A DNA stretch of 64,000 nt. Origin: Gordonia polyisoprenivorans NBRC 16320 = JCM 10675 (GTDB lineage: Bacteria > Actinomycetota > Actinomycetes > Mycobacteriales > Mycobacteriaceae). The position numbers and the translations under genes are program-made. Below the pieces are notes generated by a model. It ran no database searches. It was not told the origin of the DNA and saw only the letters and a program-made list of their open reading frames with translations. Each line of letters begins with the position of its first letter. Within the stretch, counting starts at the first letter, position 1. The DNA lies in contig NZ_BAEI01000085.1 in assembly GCF_000241325.1 (NCBI RefSeq), positions 52,538 to 116,537 of the forward strand, written 5' to 3'. Of the stretch, positions 56,891 through 64,000 are shown piece after piece.

Positions 56891-56998
56891 GGGTCAAGGC
56901 CGTGTCCACCGTGTGACGACGATCCTTCGCTCAGCACCCGCCGCATGGATGCGATCCGCCGACGACGATCCGAGGCGGCCGTGGCATGCTGTTGACGC

Positions 56999-57075
56999 GC
57001 CCCTATAGCCCAATTGGCAGAGGCAGCGGACTTAAAATCCGCCCAGTGTCGGTTCGAGTCCGACTGGGGGCACCA
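56999..57075 (+). tRNA. tRNA-Leu (UAA)
   Basis: 77 bases including an encoded CCA. Acceptor arms GCCCCTA / TGGGGGC, D-arm GCCC...GGC with the AATTGGCAGA loop, anticodon stem GCGGA / TCCGC with loop CTTAAAA (anticodon TAA), T-arm GTCGG TTCGAGT CCGAC, discriminator A. The variable region is only about five bases (CCAGT), although bacterial leucine tRNAs normally have a long variable arm. The anticodon can only be read as Leu. Confidence 0.9.
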
Positions 57076-57573
57076 CGGGTGACGAGCCTTCGCCGCGGCC
57101 ACGGCCGACGAGCGAGCACATCGCACGCATCGGCTCCCATGAAGCAGTCGTCCCGATATCCAGTCCCCGCCGTCACCGAGAAAACAGGCGCAATCGAATC
57201 GGCCGAAACGGCCATAACGCACTCCAGCAATATCCGCGAAAGCGGCACACCCGTCGGGAGAATATCGGCCACCAAGAGGAATCAATGGGCTTGGCCACCG
57301 CTACCGAGGGAAATAATATGGCGAATTCCGCAACAGGTTTCCCACCAGTGATCAATCGGCAAAAGCGACAAACCGATCCACAGCGATATCGCAGCAGAAC
57401 TCGGGTCTGAATTCTCCCGATATTCGGTATTGGTCTCAACATTTATGCGCCGGTGCAGCCCCTGGGTTGTACGAGCGAAACGGCGGTAATCGATATTCGG
57501 CTCCACCAATAACTGAACACGCGGTTACCGGGAAACAACTGCCCCCGGTAACCGGTCGTTCACACCCGGTCAC
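57076..57573. other. AT-richer non-coding stretch
   Basis: About 500 bases without a convincing gene, clearly lower in GC than the rest of the window from about 57170. CGATATTCGG occurs twice (57418-57427 and 57491-57500). Open frames here on the minus strand run through the tRNA and lack codon bias. It may hold promoters or an unrecognised RNA; nothing else is supported. Confidence 0.5.
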
Positions 57574-58041
57574 TCAGCTGCCGCAGACCTTCATCCCATA
57601 GGCCTTCGCCAGTTGGTTGGCCTTGTCGAGCGATGGGTTCTCGAACTGACCCGCCGGGCTGCTGGCGACGGCGGATAGGCCCTGGTCCAGGGCGTTCCAG
57701 ATGTCGTTGACGGCGGCCTGGTCCTCGGGCGGCGGCGTCAGGGCGCGCAGCTTCTGGAGTTCGGTGCGATATGTGCTGAGAAAGAGATCCTTCTGCTGCT
57801 CGGCGCCCGACGGGCCGGCCGGAATACTCGACGCGCTCTGCGACGCCTGGGAATTATCTGCTGCGCAGATGGCGTCGGCGGCTTTGATGAAATCCGGTTT
57901 GGACAGGGCCACCGCAGCCATCGATGACGTCGCCGAACTGCTGTTGTCCGTCGACGACGAATCGGAACTCGTCCCGCATCCGGCAAATAGGACAGTGGCG
58001 GCCATCGTGGCGGTGGCAGCAATGAGAGTGGAGCGGCGCAT
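57574..58041 (-). CDS. Small secreted lipoprotein of unknown function
   Basis: 155 residues from ATG 58041, with GAGGAG upstream. Signal and lipobox: STLIAATATMAATVLFAGC. A Ser-rich linker (about 25 residues) is followed by a helical domain: SKPDFIKAADAICAADNSQ, FLSTYRTELQKLRALTPPPEDQAAVNDIWNALDQGLSAVA and NQLAKAYGMKVCGS. The two Cys (AICAA and KVCGS) probably bond to each other. Proteins of this pattern are frequent in Gordonia, Nocardia and Rhodococcus but have no assigned role. Confidence 0.78.
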   Translation of the reverse strand: MRRSTLIAATATMAATVLFAGCGTSSDSSSTDNSSSATSSMAAVALSKPDFIKAADAICAADNSQASQSASSIPAGPSGAEQQKDLFLSTYRTELQKLRALTPPPEDQAAVNDIWNALDQGLSAVASSPAGQFENPSLDKANQLAKAYGMKVCGS

Positions 58042-58249
58042 CGATTTTCTCCTCGTCGTGAACGGACACGAAAGTGTCCGATGAACAAATACCGCACTCG
58101 TGTTGCCGCTGTCCACCGCTTCTGTATAAAGTCTGCTGACCCCGGATCGGCGATCACCAAATCATCCACATCCGGGAATCCGACAGTCGACAGACGGCCA
58201 TATCCACGACCGTGCTCCGACACGGCCATATTCAAGGACCGACTAATTC

Positions 58250-58486
58250 ATGAACGTCATCAACCCGGTGCAGAAGAATACGAAGGCCACGGTCAGTCTG
58301 GTGCTGGGGATCGTCTCGATCTTCTGTCTCGGCCTGATCGCAGGAATCCCGGCGATCATCGTCGGTCGTCAGGCGCAGACCGAATCCCCCGTCGGGCACG
58401 GCAAGGCCCAGGCCGGGATCGTGCTGGGCTGGATCTCCATCGTGCTGAGCATCATCGGGGTGATCATCGCCGTCACGAGCCACTGA
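58250..58486 (+). CDS. DUF4190-type small membrane protein
   Basis: 78 residues with two membrane helices: ATVSLVLGIVSIFCLGLIAGIPAIIVG and GIVLGWISIVLSIIGVIIAVTS. The sequence fits the DUF4190 pattern (LGIVSI at the start of helix 1, a GxAxAGIVLG junction between the helices). Function unknown. Followed 15 bases later by a strong terminator hairpin. Confidence 0.75.
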   Translation: MNVINPVQKNTKATVSLVLGIVSIFCLGLIAGIPAIIVGRQAQTESPVGHGKAQAGIVLGWISIVLSIIGVIIAVTSH

Positions 58487-58501
58487 GTCACCAAGCCCCG
58501 G

Positions 58502-58536
58502 GCCGATCCCGCCGCGTATCGCGCGGCGGGATCGGC
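58502..58536 (+). terminator. Terminator hairpin after the DUF4190 gene
   Basis: GCCGATCCCGCCGCG and CGCGGCGGGATCGGC form a perfect 15-bp stem with a 5-base loop, followed by TTTCC. It separates the DUF4190 gene from cynS. Confidence 0.85.
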
Positions 58537-58605
58537 TTTCCGGTGGACGAATGCCACCACGGTGGTCAAGGTGGATAAGCCATCCGCACCAGCAGAGGAG
58601 ACCCG

Positions 58606-59058
58606 ATGACCACCGCCATCATGCCGAAATCACACGCCGCGGAATTGATCGTCGCCGAACGCATTCGACGGGGCCTGACCTGGGCCGACATCGCCGAGCA
58701 CATCGACGCACCGCTGGTGTGGACGGTCGCGGCGCTACTGGGCCAACATCCGGTCCCCGCCGACAAGGCGATCACGCTGTGTGCCTTCTTGGGACTCGAC
58801 GACAGGGTCGTGGAAAGTCTCGTGCGCCAACCGACCCGCACCGCCGACGACGCCGCCGCATCGGACCCGACGATCTACCGTTTCCACGAGGCGCTCGCCG
58901 TATACGGCCCGGCGCTCAAGGAACTGATCCACGAAGAGTTCGGCGACGGCATCATGAGCGCCATCAACTTCAGGGTCGACTTCGCGCGCAGATCCGATCC
59001 CGACGGCGACCGCGTCGTCGTCACCTTCGACGGGAAGTTTCTCGACTACCGCTGGTAA
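58606..59058 (+). CDS. cynS: Cyanate hydratase (cyanase)
   Basis: 150 residues. An N-terminal lambda-repressor-like helical domain (ELIVAERIRRGLTWADIAEHIDAPLVWTVAALLGQHPVPADKA) precedes the catalytic domain. The triad is in place: Arg92 and Glu95 in YRFHEAL and Ser118 in GIMSAINF. It decomposes cyanate with bicarbonate to ammonia and carbon dioxide; five dimers form the active decamer. No cynT carbonic anhydrase or cynX transporter is next to it, so it appears monocistronic. Confidence 0.94.
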   Translation: MTTAIMPKSHAAELIVAERIRRGLTWADIAEHIDAPLVWTVAALLGQHPVPADKAITLCAFLGLDDRVVESLVRQPTRTADDAAASDPTIYRFHEALAVYGPALKELIHEEFGDGIMSAINFRVDFARRSDPDGDRVVVTFDGKFLDYRW

Positions 59059-59137
59059 CCGATACCCGTCGGTTCGTCACTGAAGTTCTCGATCACCCGC
59101 GCAGTCGTGTATCGCGTTGTAGCGCCGTATGACCGGT

Positions 59138-62100
59138 TCACCGGGCGGCGACGGCCTCCGCCCGTGAGCGTTCCTTGTTCTGCCCCTTCCACGCATACCC
59201 GCCGGAGGCCTCGAACGGGTCCCAGTCGGGTCCGTGGTCCGGCAGGGCCGAACGGTCTCCCAGCACCACGCCGCGACGGAACTCCGCGAGCAGATCGCGT
59301 CCCAGGATGTGCGATGCGGTTCCGACACCACCGCGAAGGGTGAACGCGATCCCGTAGAGATGCACCGTCGAGGCGCCCGCGAGGAACAGACCGTCGATCT
59401 CCGTGCGCACCGACAGACGACGTCCCGGACCGATCTGGTCCTTGGCGTTCTCCGGCCCGTACGGCATGCGCGAGAGCGTGTATCGCTCATGCGACATCGG
59501 CGTCGCGGACTCCTGCCACACGATGTGGCCGTCGAGTTCGGGCATCGCGGCGAGGACCCGTTCCATGGCCGCCGCCTCGATCTCGGCCTTGCGACGGACG
59601 TACTCCGGGGACCACTTGTAGGCGGTGCCGGCCATCGGGTCGCCGCCACCCCAGAACTCGTACTCGGCGGGCACCGCGGTGAACGCCTCGATGCTGCTGT
59701 GCCCTTCGGCGCCGAAGTGCTTGACGCCCTGCGTCTTCAGCGTCGGCGAACTGATCGCCAGCCAGCCCTGCGGATCCCAGTCCCCGCCATCGAGGAGCCG
59801 ATAGGTCTCTGCGACGTCGTACCGACCGTGCAGGATGTAGTTGGTTGCCGGCCGGATCGTCGAGATGTCGATGTCGGCGGCGATGTACGTCGAGAAGATG
59901 GAGTGGGGGCGCCGGAACCGACGCATGCGGTCCAGGGTGCGACGACGCAGATGCTCGGGGCCGACCAGGTCGAAGAAGGTTCGGTGTGCGTCGGCGTTGC
60001 TGATGACGATGTCGGAGTGACAGATTTCGCCGTCGCACAGGGTGACCCCGCGCACGCGTCCATCCTCGACGTCGATCGACGCCACCCGGGCCTTGGTGCG
60101 AATCTCTCCCCCGTTGGCCTCGATGACCTCGGCCAGGTTCGCCCCCAATACCTGCCCACCCTGGGTCGGGAAGTATGCCCCCGCCTTGAAGTAGTGCTGC
60201 AGCAGCGCCGCCACCAGCAACGCCGGGGTCCGGGCCGGCGGCGTGTTGTGCAGGTGGATCAGTGACAGCAATGCTGCGCGGGCCTCGAGCCCGAGATGGT
60301 GACGGTCGAACAGCCTCGCGATGGGCTGCTCGAGGGCCCGGGCGACCAGGGCCGCCTCGCGGGGGCGGGTGGCCAGCGGCAGCACCGCGCGGACCGAATG
60401 CGGGACGTCATTGAGACGTTCGAACGCCTCTCCCACCGAACGCAACTCGTGCACACAGCTCGCCAGGCCCGCGGCGTCACCGGGAAACGTCGCGGCGAGT
60501 TCGTCGGCGAAGCGATGCCAATCGGTGGGGACGCGGAAGGTGTGGTCCGGGAACGAGACGGTGTCCATGCCATCGTCGTCCATCCGCGACCATTCGATGC
60601 GGTCCTCGACCCCCAGGCCGCGCAGCACCGCGGGGATGAAGTTGTCCGATCCCGGGACGCATCCCCCGACATAGTGGACTCCACAATCGAACTCCCACTT
60701 GCCCTTACGCCGGAATACCTGCGAACAACCGCCGAGGATCTCGTGTTGTTCGAGAACCAGGACCGACTTGCCCGCAGCGGCCAGGCATGCCGCCGCCGAC
60801 AATCCGCCCAGACCCGACCCGATGACGATCACATCGTGGCGCCGCGGCGGGGTCGGGCGATGTGAGCGGGCTGTGCGCACCAGTTCGTCGGCGTCGACGA
60901 TCTTGCGTCGCGGGCTTCCGACGTCGCTGCCGTCGAGCCGTTCGCGGATGTCGATGCCGCGCCAGCCGGGCAAGGTGGTGACCTCGGGTCGGCGCTGGTG
61001 CACCCAGGTGTCCAGCGCCGCGCGGTCACGCGCACCCGCTCGCGGCAAGCGGTCCGCGTCGAGGTCGGCCAGCAGTGAGCGCACGGTGTCTCGGGCGCAC
61101 TTCTTGTTGGTGCCGATCACGCCGACCGGACCCCGTTTGATCCATCCGCTGACGTAGACACCGGGCATGTTCTCCACCCGACCGTCCACATTCGGGATCA
61201 CCCCCCGTGCGGAGTCGAACGGGATGCCGGGCAACGGTTGTCCGCGATATCCGGTGGCGCGCACCACGACACCGGACGGCAGCGTTTCGGTGTCCCCGGT
61301 CTGCTCGACGGTCCAGGAATCACCGACCCTTCGGTTGCGCATCACCCGGACGGCCTCGACGCGCTGCTGTCCGATCAGGGCGACCGGCGCTGCGAGGAAC
61401 CGCAGCACTATTCGGCGGTTGTCGTCGAGGGGTGTCGTCTGCGAGTACCGGATCAGGCTGTCGTGCTTTCGCCGCAGTGGCCCGGCGGCCGGAATGTCCT
61501 CGACCGTCGCCAGCTCCTGCGGGTGCGCGACGACGTCGACGCCCGGGAGGTCACCGAGTTCCTCGAGTTCCGCGGCGGCGAACGCACCGGCCAGGTGCCC
61601 GCGCCGACCGAGAACCACCACCTCCCGAATCCTGCTGTGCTGCAGTTCCTCGGCGGCATGTTCGGCGATGTCGGTCCGACGCAGTGTGGCCGGCGGCGTG
61701 GCGAGGACACGAGCGACGTCGAGCGCCACGTTCCCGTTGCCGATGATGACCGCACGTTCGGTGTCGAGATCGAGATCGAGTGCCGCGTATTCGGGAGTTC
61801 CGTTGTACCAACCGACGAACTCACGCGCCGACAGGCTGCCCGGCAACTCCTCACCCGCAATTCCCAGGGGCGCATCGGCGGCGGCGCCGACCGCCAGGAT
61901 GACCGCGTCATACCACCGGGCGAGCTCATCGACGCCGATGTCCCGGCCGACGTCGATGTTGCCCCAGAACCGGAATCCTTCTCGGGTGGCGACGGATTCG
62001 AAGAGGTGACCGATGAGCTTCTTGTCCGGATGATCGGGTGCGACGCCACCCCGGATCAGTCCGAACGGCGTCGGCAGCTTGTCGAACATGTCGACCTCCA

Positions 62101-62239
62101 TCGGCCGATCGGTCAAGGAGACCATTCGTCCGTCGAGGTAGGTTCCGGCGATGCCGGCCGAGAGCAGATGACGCGCGGTGTACATCCCCGCGGGCCCCGA
62201 TCCCACCACCGCGATGCGGTAGGACTCGGGCGCGATCAC
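59138..62239 (-). CDS. Fusion: ferredoxin-NADP reductase and carotenoid/retinol-saturase-like flavoprotein
   Basis: 1033 residues from GTG 62239, which overlaps the ferredoxin stop (GTGA). Residues about 1-450 are an FprA/adrenodoxin-reductase-type FNR: YRIAVVGSGPAGMYTARHLL, LPTPFGLIRGGVAPDHPDKK, VIIGNGNVALDVAR and VYVSGWIKRGPVGVIGTNK. Residues about 467-1033 are an amine-oxidase/phytoene-desaturase-like flavoprotein: DVIVIGSGLGGLSAAACLAA, VLEQHEILGGCSQVFRR, FDCGVHYVGG and a final FAD motif LFLAGASTVHLYGIAFTLRGG. GVHYVGG points to the CrtISO/retinol-saturase branch. With the adjacent ferredoxin it may form a complete NADPH-to-substrate electron path. Substrate unknown; carotenoid or polyprenoid is inference. 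Confidence 0.88.
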   Translation of the reverse strand: MIAPESYRIAVVGSGPAGMYTARHLLSAGIAGTYLDGRMVSLTDRPMEVDMFDKLPTPFGLIRGGVAPDHPDKKLIGHLFESVATREGFRFWGNIDVGRDIGVDELARWYDAVILAVGAAADAPLGIAGEELPGSLSAREFVGWYNGTPEYAALDLDLDTERAVIIGNGNVALDVARVLATPPATLRRTDIAEHAAEELQHSRIREVVVLGRRGHLAGAFAAAELEELGDLPGVDVVAHPQELATVEDIPAAGPLRRKHDSLIRYSQTTPLDDNRRIVLRFLAAPVALIGQQRVEAVRVMRNRRVGDSWTVEQTGDTETLPSGVVVRATGYRGQPLPGIPFDSARGVIPNVDGRVENMPGVYVSGWIKRGPVGVIGTNKKCARDTVRSLLADLDADRLPRAGARDRAALDTWVHQRRPEVTTLPGWRGIDIRERLDGSDVGSPRRKIVDADELVRTARSHRPTPPRRHDVIVIGSGLGGLSAAACLAAAGKSVLVLEQHEILGGCSQVFRRKGKWEFDCGVHYVGGCVPGSDNFIPAVLRGLGVEDRIEWSRMDDDGMDTVSFPDHTFRVPTDWHRFADELAATFPGDAAGLASCVHELRSVGEAFERLNDVPHSVRAVLPLATRPREAALVARALEQPIARLFDRHHLGLEARAALLSLIHLHNTPPARTPALLVAALLQHYFKAGAYFPTQGGQVLGANLAEVIEANGGEIRTKARVASIDVEDGRVRGVTLCDGEICHSDIVISNADAHRTFFDLVGPEHLRRRTLDRMRRFRRPHSIFSTYIAADIDISTIRPATNYILHGRYDVAETYRLLDGGDWDPQGWLAISSPTLKTQGVKHFGAEGHSSIEAFTAVPAEYEFWGGGDPMAGTAYKWSPEYVRRKAEIEAAAMERVLAAMPELDGHIVWQESATPMSHERYTLSRMPYGPENAKDQIGPGRRLSVRTEIDGLFLAGASTVHLYGIAFTLRGGVGTASHILGRDLLAEFRRGVVLGDRSALPDHGPDWDPFEASGGYAWKGQNKERSRAEAVAAR

Positions 62240-62499
62240 TTCAGGCCTCCGGTGAAGTAGTCGCGATTGATCTGTTCGTAGGCCTTCCACCGCGCGGGCA
62301 GTCGGTCGGCGTCGAACACCGCATCGATCGGGCACGCCGCCACGCACGCGCCGCAGCCGATGCAGGTGTCCGGATCGATGAACAGCTGTTCCACCCGATC
62401 GAACTCCGGATCGTCGGGCGACGGATGGATGCACCCGACCGGGCACGATTCCACACAGGAGTAGTCGGCGATACAGGGTGCAGCGATGACAAACGGCAT
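62236..62499 (-). CDS. Bacterial-type ferredoxin (4Fe-4S/3Fe-4S)
   Basis: 87 residues from ATG 62499, with GAGGAT upstream. Cluster ligands are CIADYSCVESCPVGCI (N-terminal set, spaced as for a seven-iron ferredoxin) and CIGCGACVAACPIDAV (second set). The tail KAYEQINRDYFTGG is typical of the actinobacterial FdxA/FdxC type. It overlaps the FNR-saturase fusion by four bases and should be the electron carrier used or reduced by its FNR domain. Confidence 0.93.
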   Translation of the reverse strand: MPFVIAAPCIADYSCVESCPVGCIHPSPDDPEFDRVEQLFIDPDTCIGCGACVAACPIDAVFDADRLPARWKAYEQINRDYFTGGLK

Positions 62500-62645
62500 A
62501 TCGATCCTCGGGTTCCCTTCGGGCTGTGCGCTGGATCACAAGCCTAGGAGCGGTGTCGGGGTCTGCCATCTCCCGCGAGGGCTACTTGCCTATCCCGATG
62601 GGGGGGGTGTCCGACCTCGTCTCGACCGAGCGAAGGTCCGGGCGG

Positions 62646-63926
62646 TCACCGGTTCCGGTGGCCACGCGAGCGGATCGCGAAGCGACCACGAATCCCGTTC
62701 CCTCGCAGAATCGGAACACCCGTCTGCACCCCGTACCCCACCACCGCGATCAGGGCTAGGGCAAGCAGGAACGTCGGTGGCGGATGGGCCAGCTCCCAGG
62801 CGAAGACGACGGCGAACAGCGGTGCTCGTTGGGAGAAACCCAGGAACGCCGCGGCGGCTAGTAGGGAGACCGCGGCGGGATTGATGTCCCAGCCGGTCCA
62901 GTGCTCGGCCAGGATCGCGACGGCCGCACCGAATGCGGCGCCGGTGGCCAGTGCCGGGGTGATCAGGCCGCCAACCGCACCGGCGCGCAGATGGGTGGCG
63001 GTGAGGACGGGTTTGAGCAGCGCTATGGCCGCCACCGTGAGCAGAGGTCCGCCGCCGCCGAGTGATTCGGTGATGATGGACTTGCCGTTGCCGGGTAGTT
63101 CGGGAAACCATAATGCGCTGATGCCGGTCAACGCACCGGCACCGGCCAACGCCGGGATCAACCACCATCCCGAGACCGGTTGTTGCTGAACATGACTCAT
63201 CAGTCGCGAGAATGCTGCACCCAGGGCCATGCTCGCCGCCACGGCGGCTGGTGCCACCACCGCGACCGCCGCGGTGAGATCGGCGCCGGGCCAGACGAAT
63301 GTCGGCCGATCGCCGACAACCGGCCACGCCGCGACGACGGCCAGTACCGACGTCAACGTCGCGGTGAGTACCTCGCGAGGGCGCCACGAATGCAGCAGGA
63401 GCTGGATGGTGAACAAGGCGCCGGCCAACGGCACGTTGTACACCGCACCGAGCCCGGCGCCGGCCGCCGACGCCAGCAACACCCGGATGTCCGATTCCGG
63501 CAACGGGATTCGACGGAGGACGAGGTCTGCGGCGACGGCCGCGAACTCGCGGGCAGCTCCCTCTCGTCCCAGCGATGCCCCGGTCCCGACCAGCAGGATC
63601 TGCAGCGACGAGTCGGCGGCACGGGGAGCCGTCGCCACGGGCTCCCCGCGCTCGATCGCGACGGTCAATGGGATCAGTTGCCGACGACGTCGCAACCACC
63701 ACCAACCGGCACCGGCGAGCGCCCCACCGACCACGGGCCCGGCCACGCGGCGCCAGGCGGTCGCTGCGCTGATCCCGTCGAGCAGTGTGCCCGACCAGTA
63801 ACCGAACGTCACATGCTGAATCGCTTTGAGTACCACGGCGGTGGCGCCACCGGCGAGACCGGCCAGCACACCCGCGGCGATCACGCCGAGCACGAACCAG
63901 CCGAACCTACGCATCACGCTGTCCAT
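62646..63926 (-). CDS. ClC-family chloride channel/transporter
   Basis: 426 residues, about ten to twelve hydrophobic segments. The gating motif GASLGREGAAREFAA carries the external Glu; the second helix pair has GLGAVYNVPLAGALFTIQLLL, and near the C-terminus LRAGAVGGLITPALATGAAFG replaces the classical GGxFxP. In the FTIQ position E. coli ClC-ec1 has the internal proton-relay Glu; here it is Gln, so this may be an uncoupled channel. The GSGIP anion-selectivity motif is not recognisable. ATG 63926 begins MDSVMRRFGWFVLG. No cytoplasmic CBS domains. Confidence 0.87.
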   Translation of the reverse strand: MDSVMRRFGWFVLGVIAAGVLAGLAGGATAVVLKAIQHVTFGYWSGTLLDGISAATAWRRVAGPVVGGALAGAGWWWLRRRRQLIPLTVAIERGEPVATAPRAADSSLQILLVGTGASLGREGAAREFAAVAADLVLRRIPLPESDIRVLLASAAGAGLGAVYNVPLAGALFTIQLLLHSWRPREVLTATLTSVLAVVAAWPVVGDRPTFVWPGADLTAAVAVVAPAAVAASMALGAAFSRLMSHVQQQPVSGWWLIPALAGAGALTGISALWFPELPGNGKSIITESLGGGGPLLTVAAIALLKPVLTATHLRAGAVGGLITPALATGAAFGAAVAILAEHWTGWDINPAAVSLLAAAAFLGFSQRAPLFAVVFAWELAHPPPTFLLALALIAVVGYGVQTGVPILRGNGIRGRFAIRSRGHRNR

Positions 63927-64000
63927 GATGCGGCAGCGTCACCCGGCGAGCCGGGATCGCGGTCGGCGATGCACCCGCCAAGGGGTGCCGGCGAGGCACT
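63927..64000. other. Window end, unassigned
   Basis: Seventy-four bases upstream of the ClC gene. Short open frames run off the end on both strands, too short to assign. No terminator or clear promoter was seen. Confidence 0.3.

Noticed and set aside
57003..57275. Minus-strand open frame overlapping the tRNA gene
   Set aside because: It runs through a clear tRNA and an AT-rich stretch, with no homology signal.

Overview
The window is very GC-rich, densely packed actinobacterial chromosome, most likely from a mycolic-acid-containing member of the Mycobacteriales such as Gordonia. This rests on a mycolyltransferase of the antigen 85 family, mycothiol S-conjugate amidase (mca), a short Z-isoprenyl diphosphate synthase, DUF732 and DUF4307 proteins, and a gene set that matches, from memory, the Mycobacterium tuberculosis block Rv1074c-Rv1086. 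No insertion sequence, integrase, phage gene or CRISPR array was seen. Species assignment is inference.

Layout. 1-3.9 kb: MarR fragment, AhpD-like/NmrA-like pair with a divergent, frame-disrupted MocR regulator, then uppS. 4.0-11.1 kb: hemolysin III and two adjacent BtuFCD-type ABC importers, each preceded by its own cobalamin riboswitch. 11.2-18.2 kb: secreted PhoD phosphatase, a two-gene clpP operon convergent with a ClgR-like regulator, a DAHP synthase with an aromatic leader peptide and attenuator, a DUF732 lipoprotein and a mycolyltransferase. 17.8-22.1 kb: Lrp regulator divergent from a fused guanidino-hydrolase/ornithine aminotransferase, then an ECF42-like sigma factor with its DGPF partner. 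22.2-29.1 kb: PEP-synthase-like phosphotransferase with a lipocalin-like partner and TetR regulator, phosphoglycerate-mutase-like phosphatase, patatin, DUF4345/TetR pair. 29.1-35.5 kb: thioredoxin-fold protein, mca, DUF4307, queuosine-precursor transporter, greA, secreted SGNH esterase. 35.5-38.6 kb: two homologous uncharacterised proteins around a DUF4352 membrane protein, and a small Rossmann-like protein. 38.7-43.9 kb: DrrAB exporter convergent with a frame-disrupted SARP/LuxR-type giant regulator. 43.9-52.8 kb: cbs-metB-ilvA operon, SGNH hydrolase, MFS/TetR pair, thiolase. 52.9-64 kb: Bax-inhibitor-1 protein, MMPL/TetR pair, tRNA-Leu(UAA), lipoprotein, DUF4190, cyanase, a ferredoxin with a ferredoxin-reductase/carotenoid-saturase-like fusion enzyme, and a ClC channel.

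How the genes work together. Several units carry readable regulatory logic: two B12-sensing leaders on two corrinoid importers; ribosome-mediated attenuation of the shikimate entry enzyme; a CTGCTGTG operator shared by the clpP operon and the ClgR-like gene; palindromes beside TetR genes. Reverse transsulfuration (cbs, metB) is cotranscribed with threonine deaminase, so two routes to 2-oxobutyrate lie in one operon. Two enzymes are fusions whose halves would catalyse consecutive or redox-coupled steps (guanidino-hydrolase with ornithine aminotransferase; NADPH-ferredoxin reductase with a saturase-like flavoprotein). Two large regulators carry single-base frame breaks, which may be real inactivation or assembly error.
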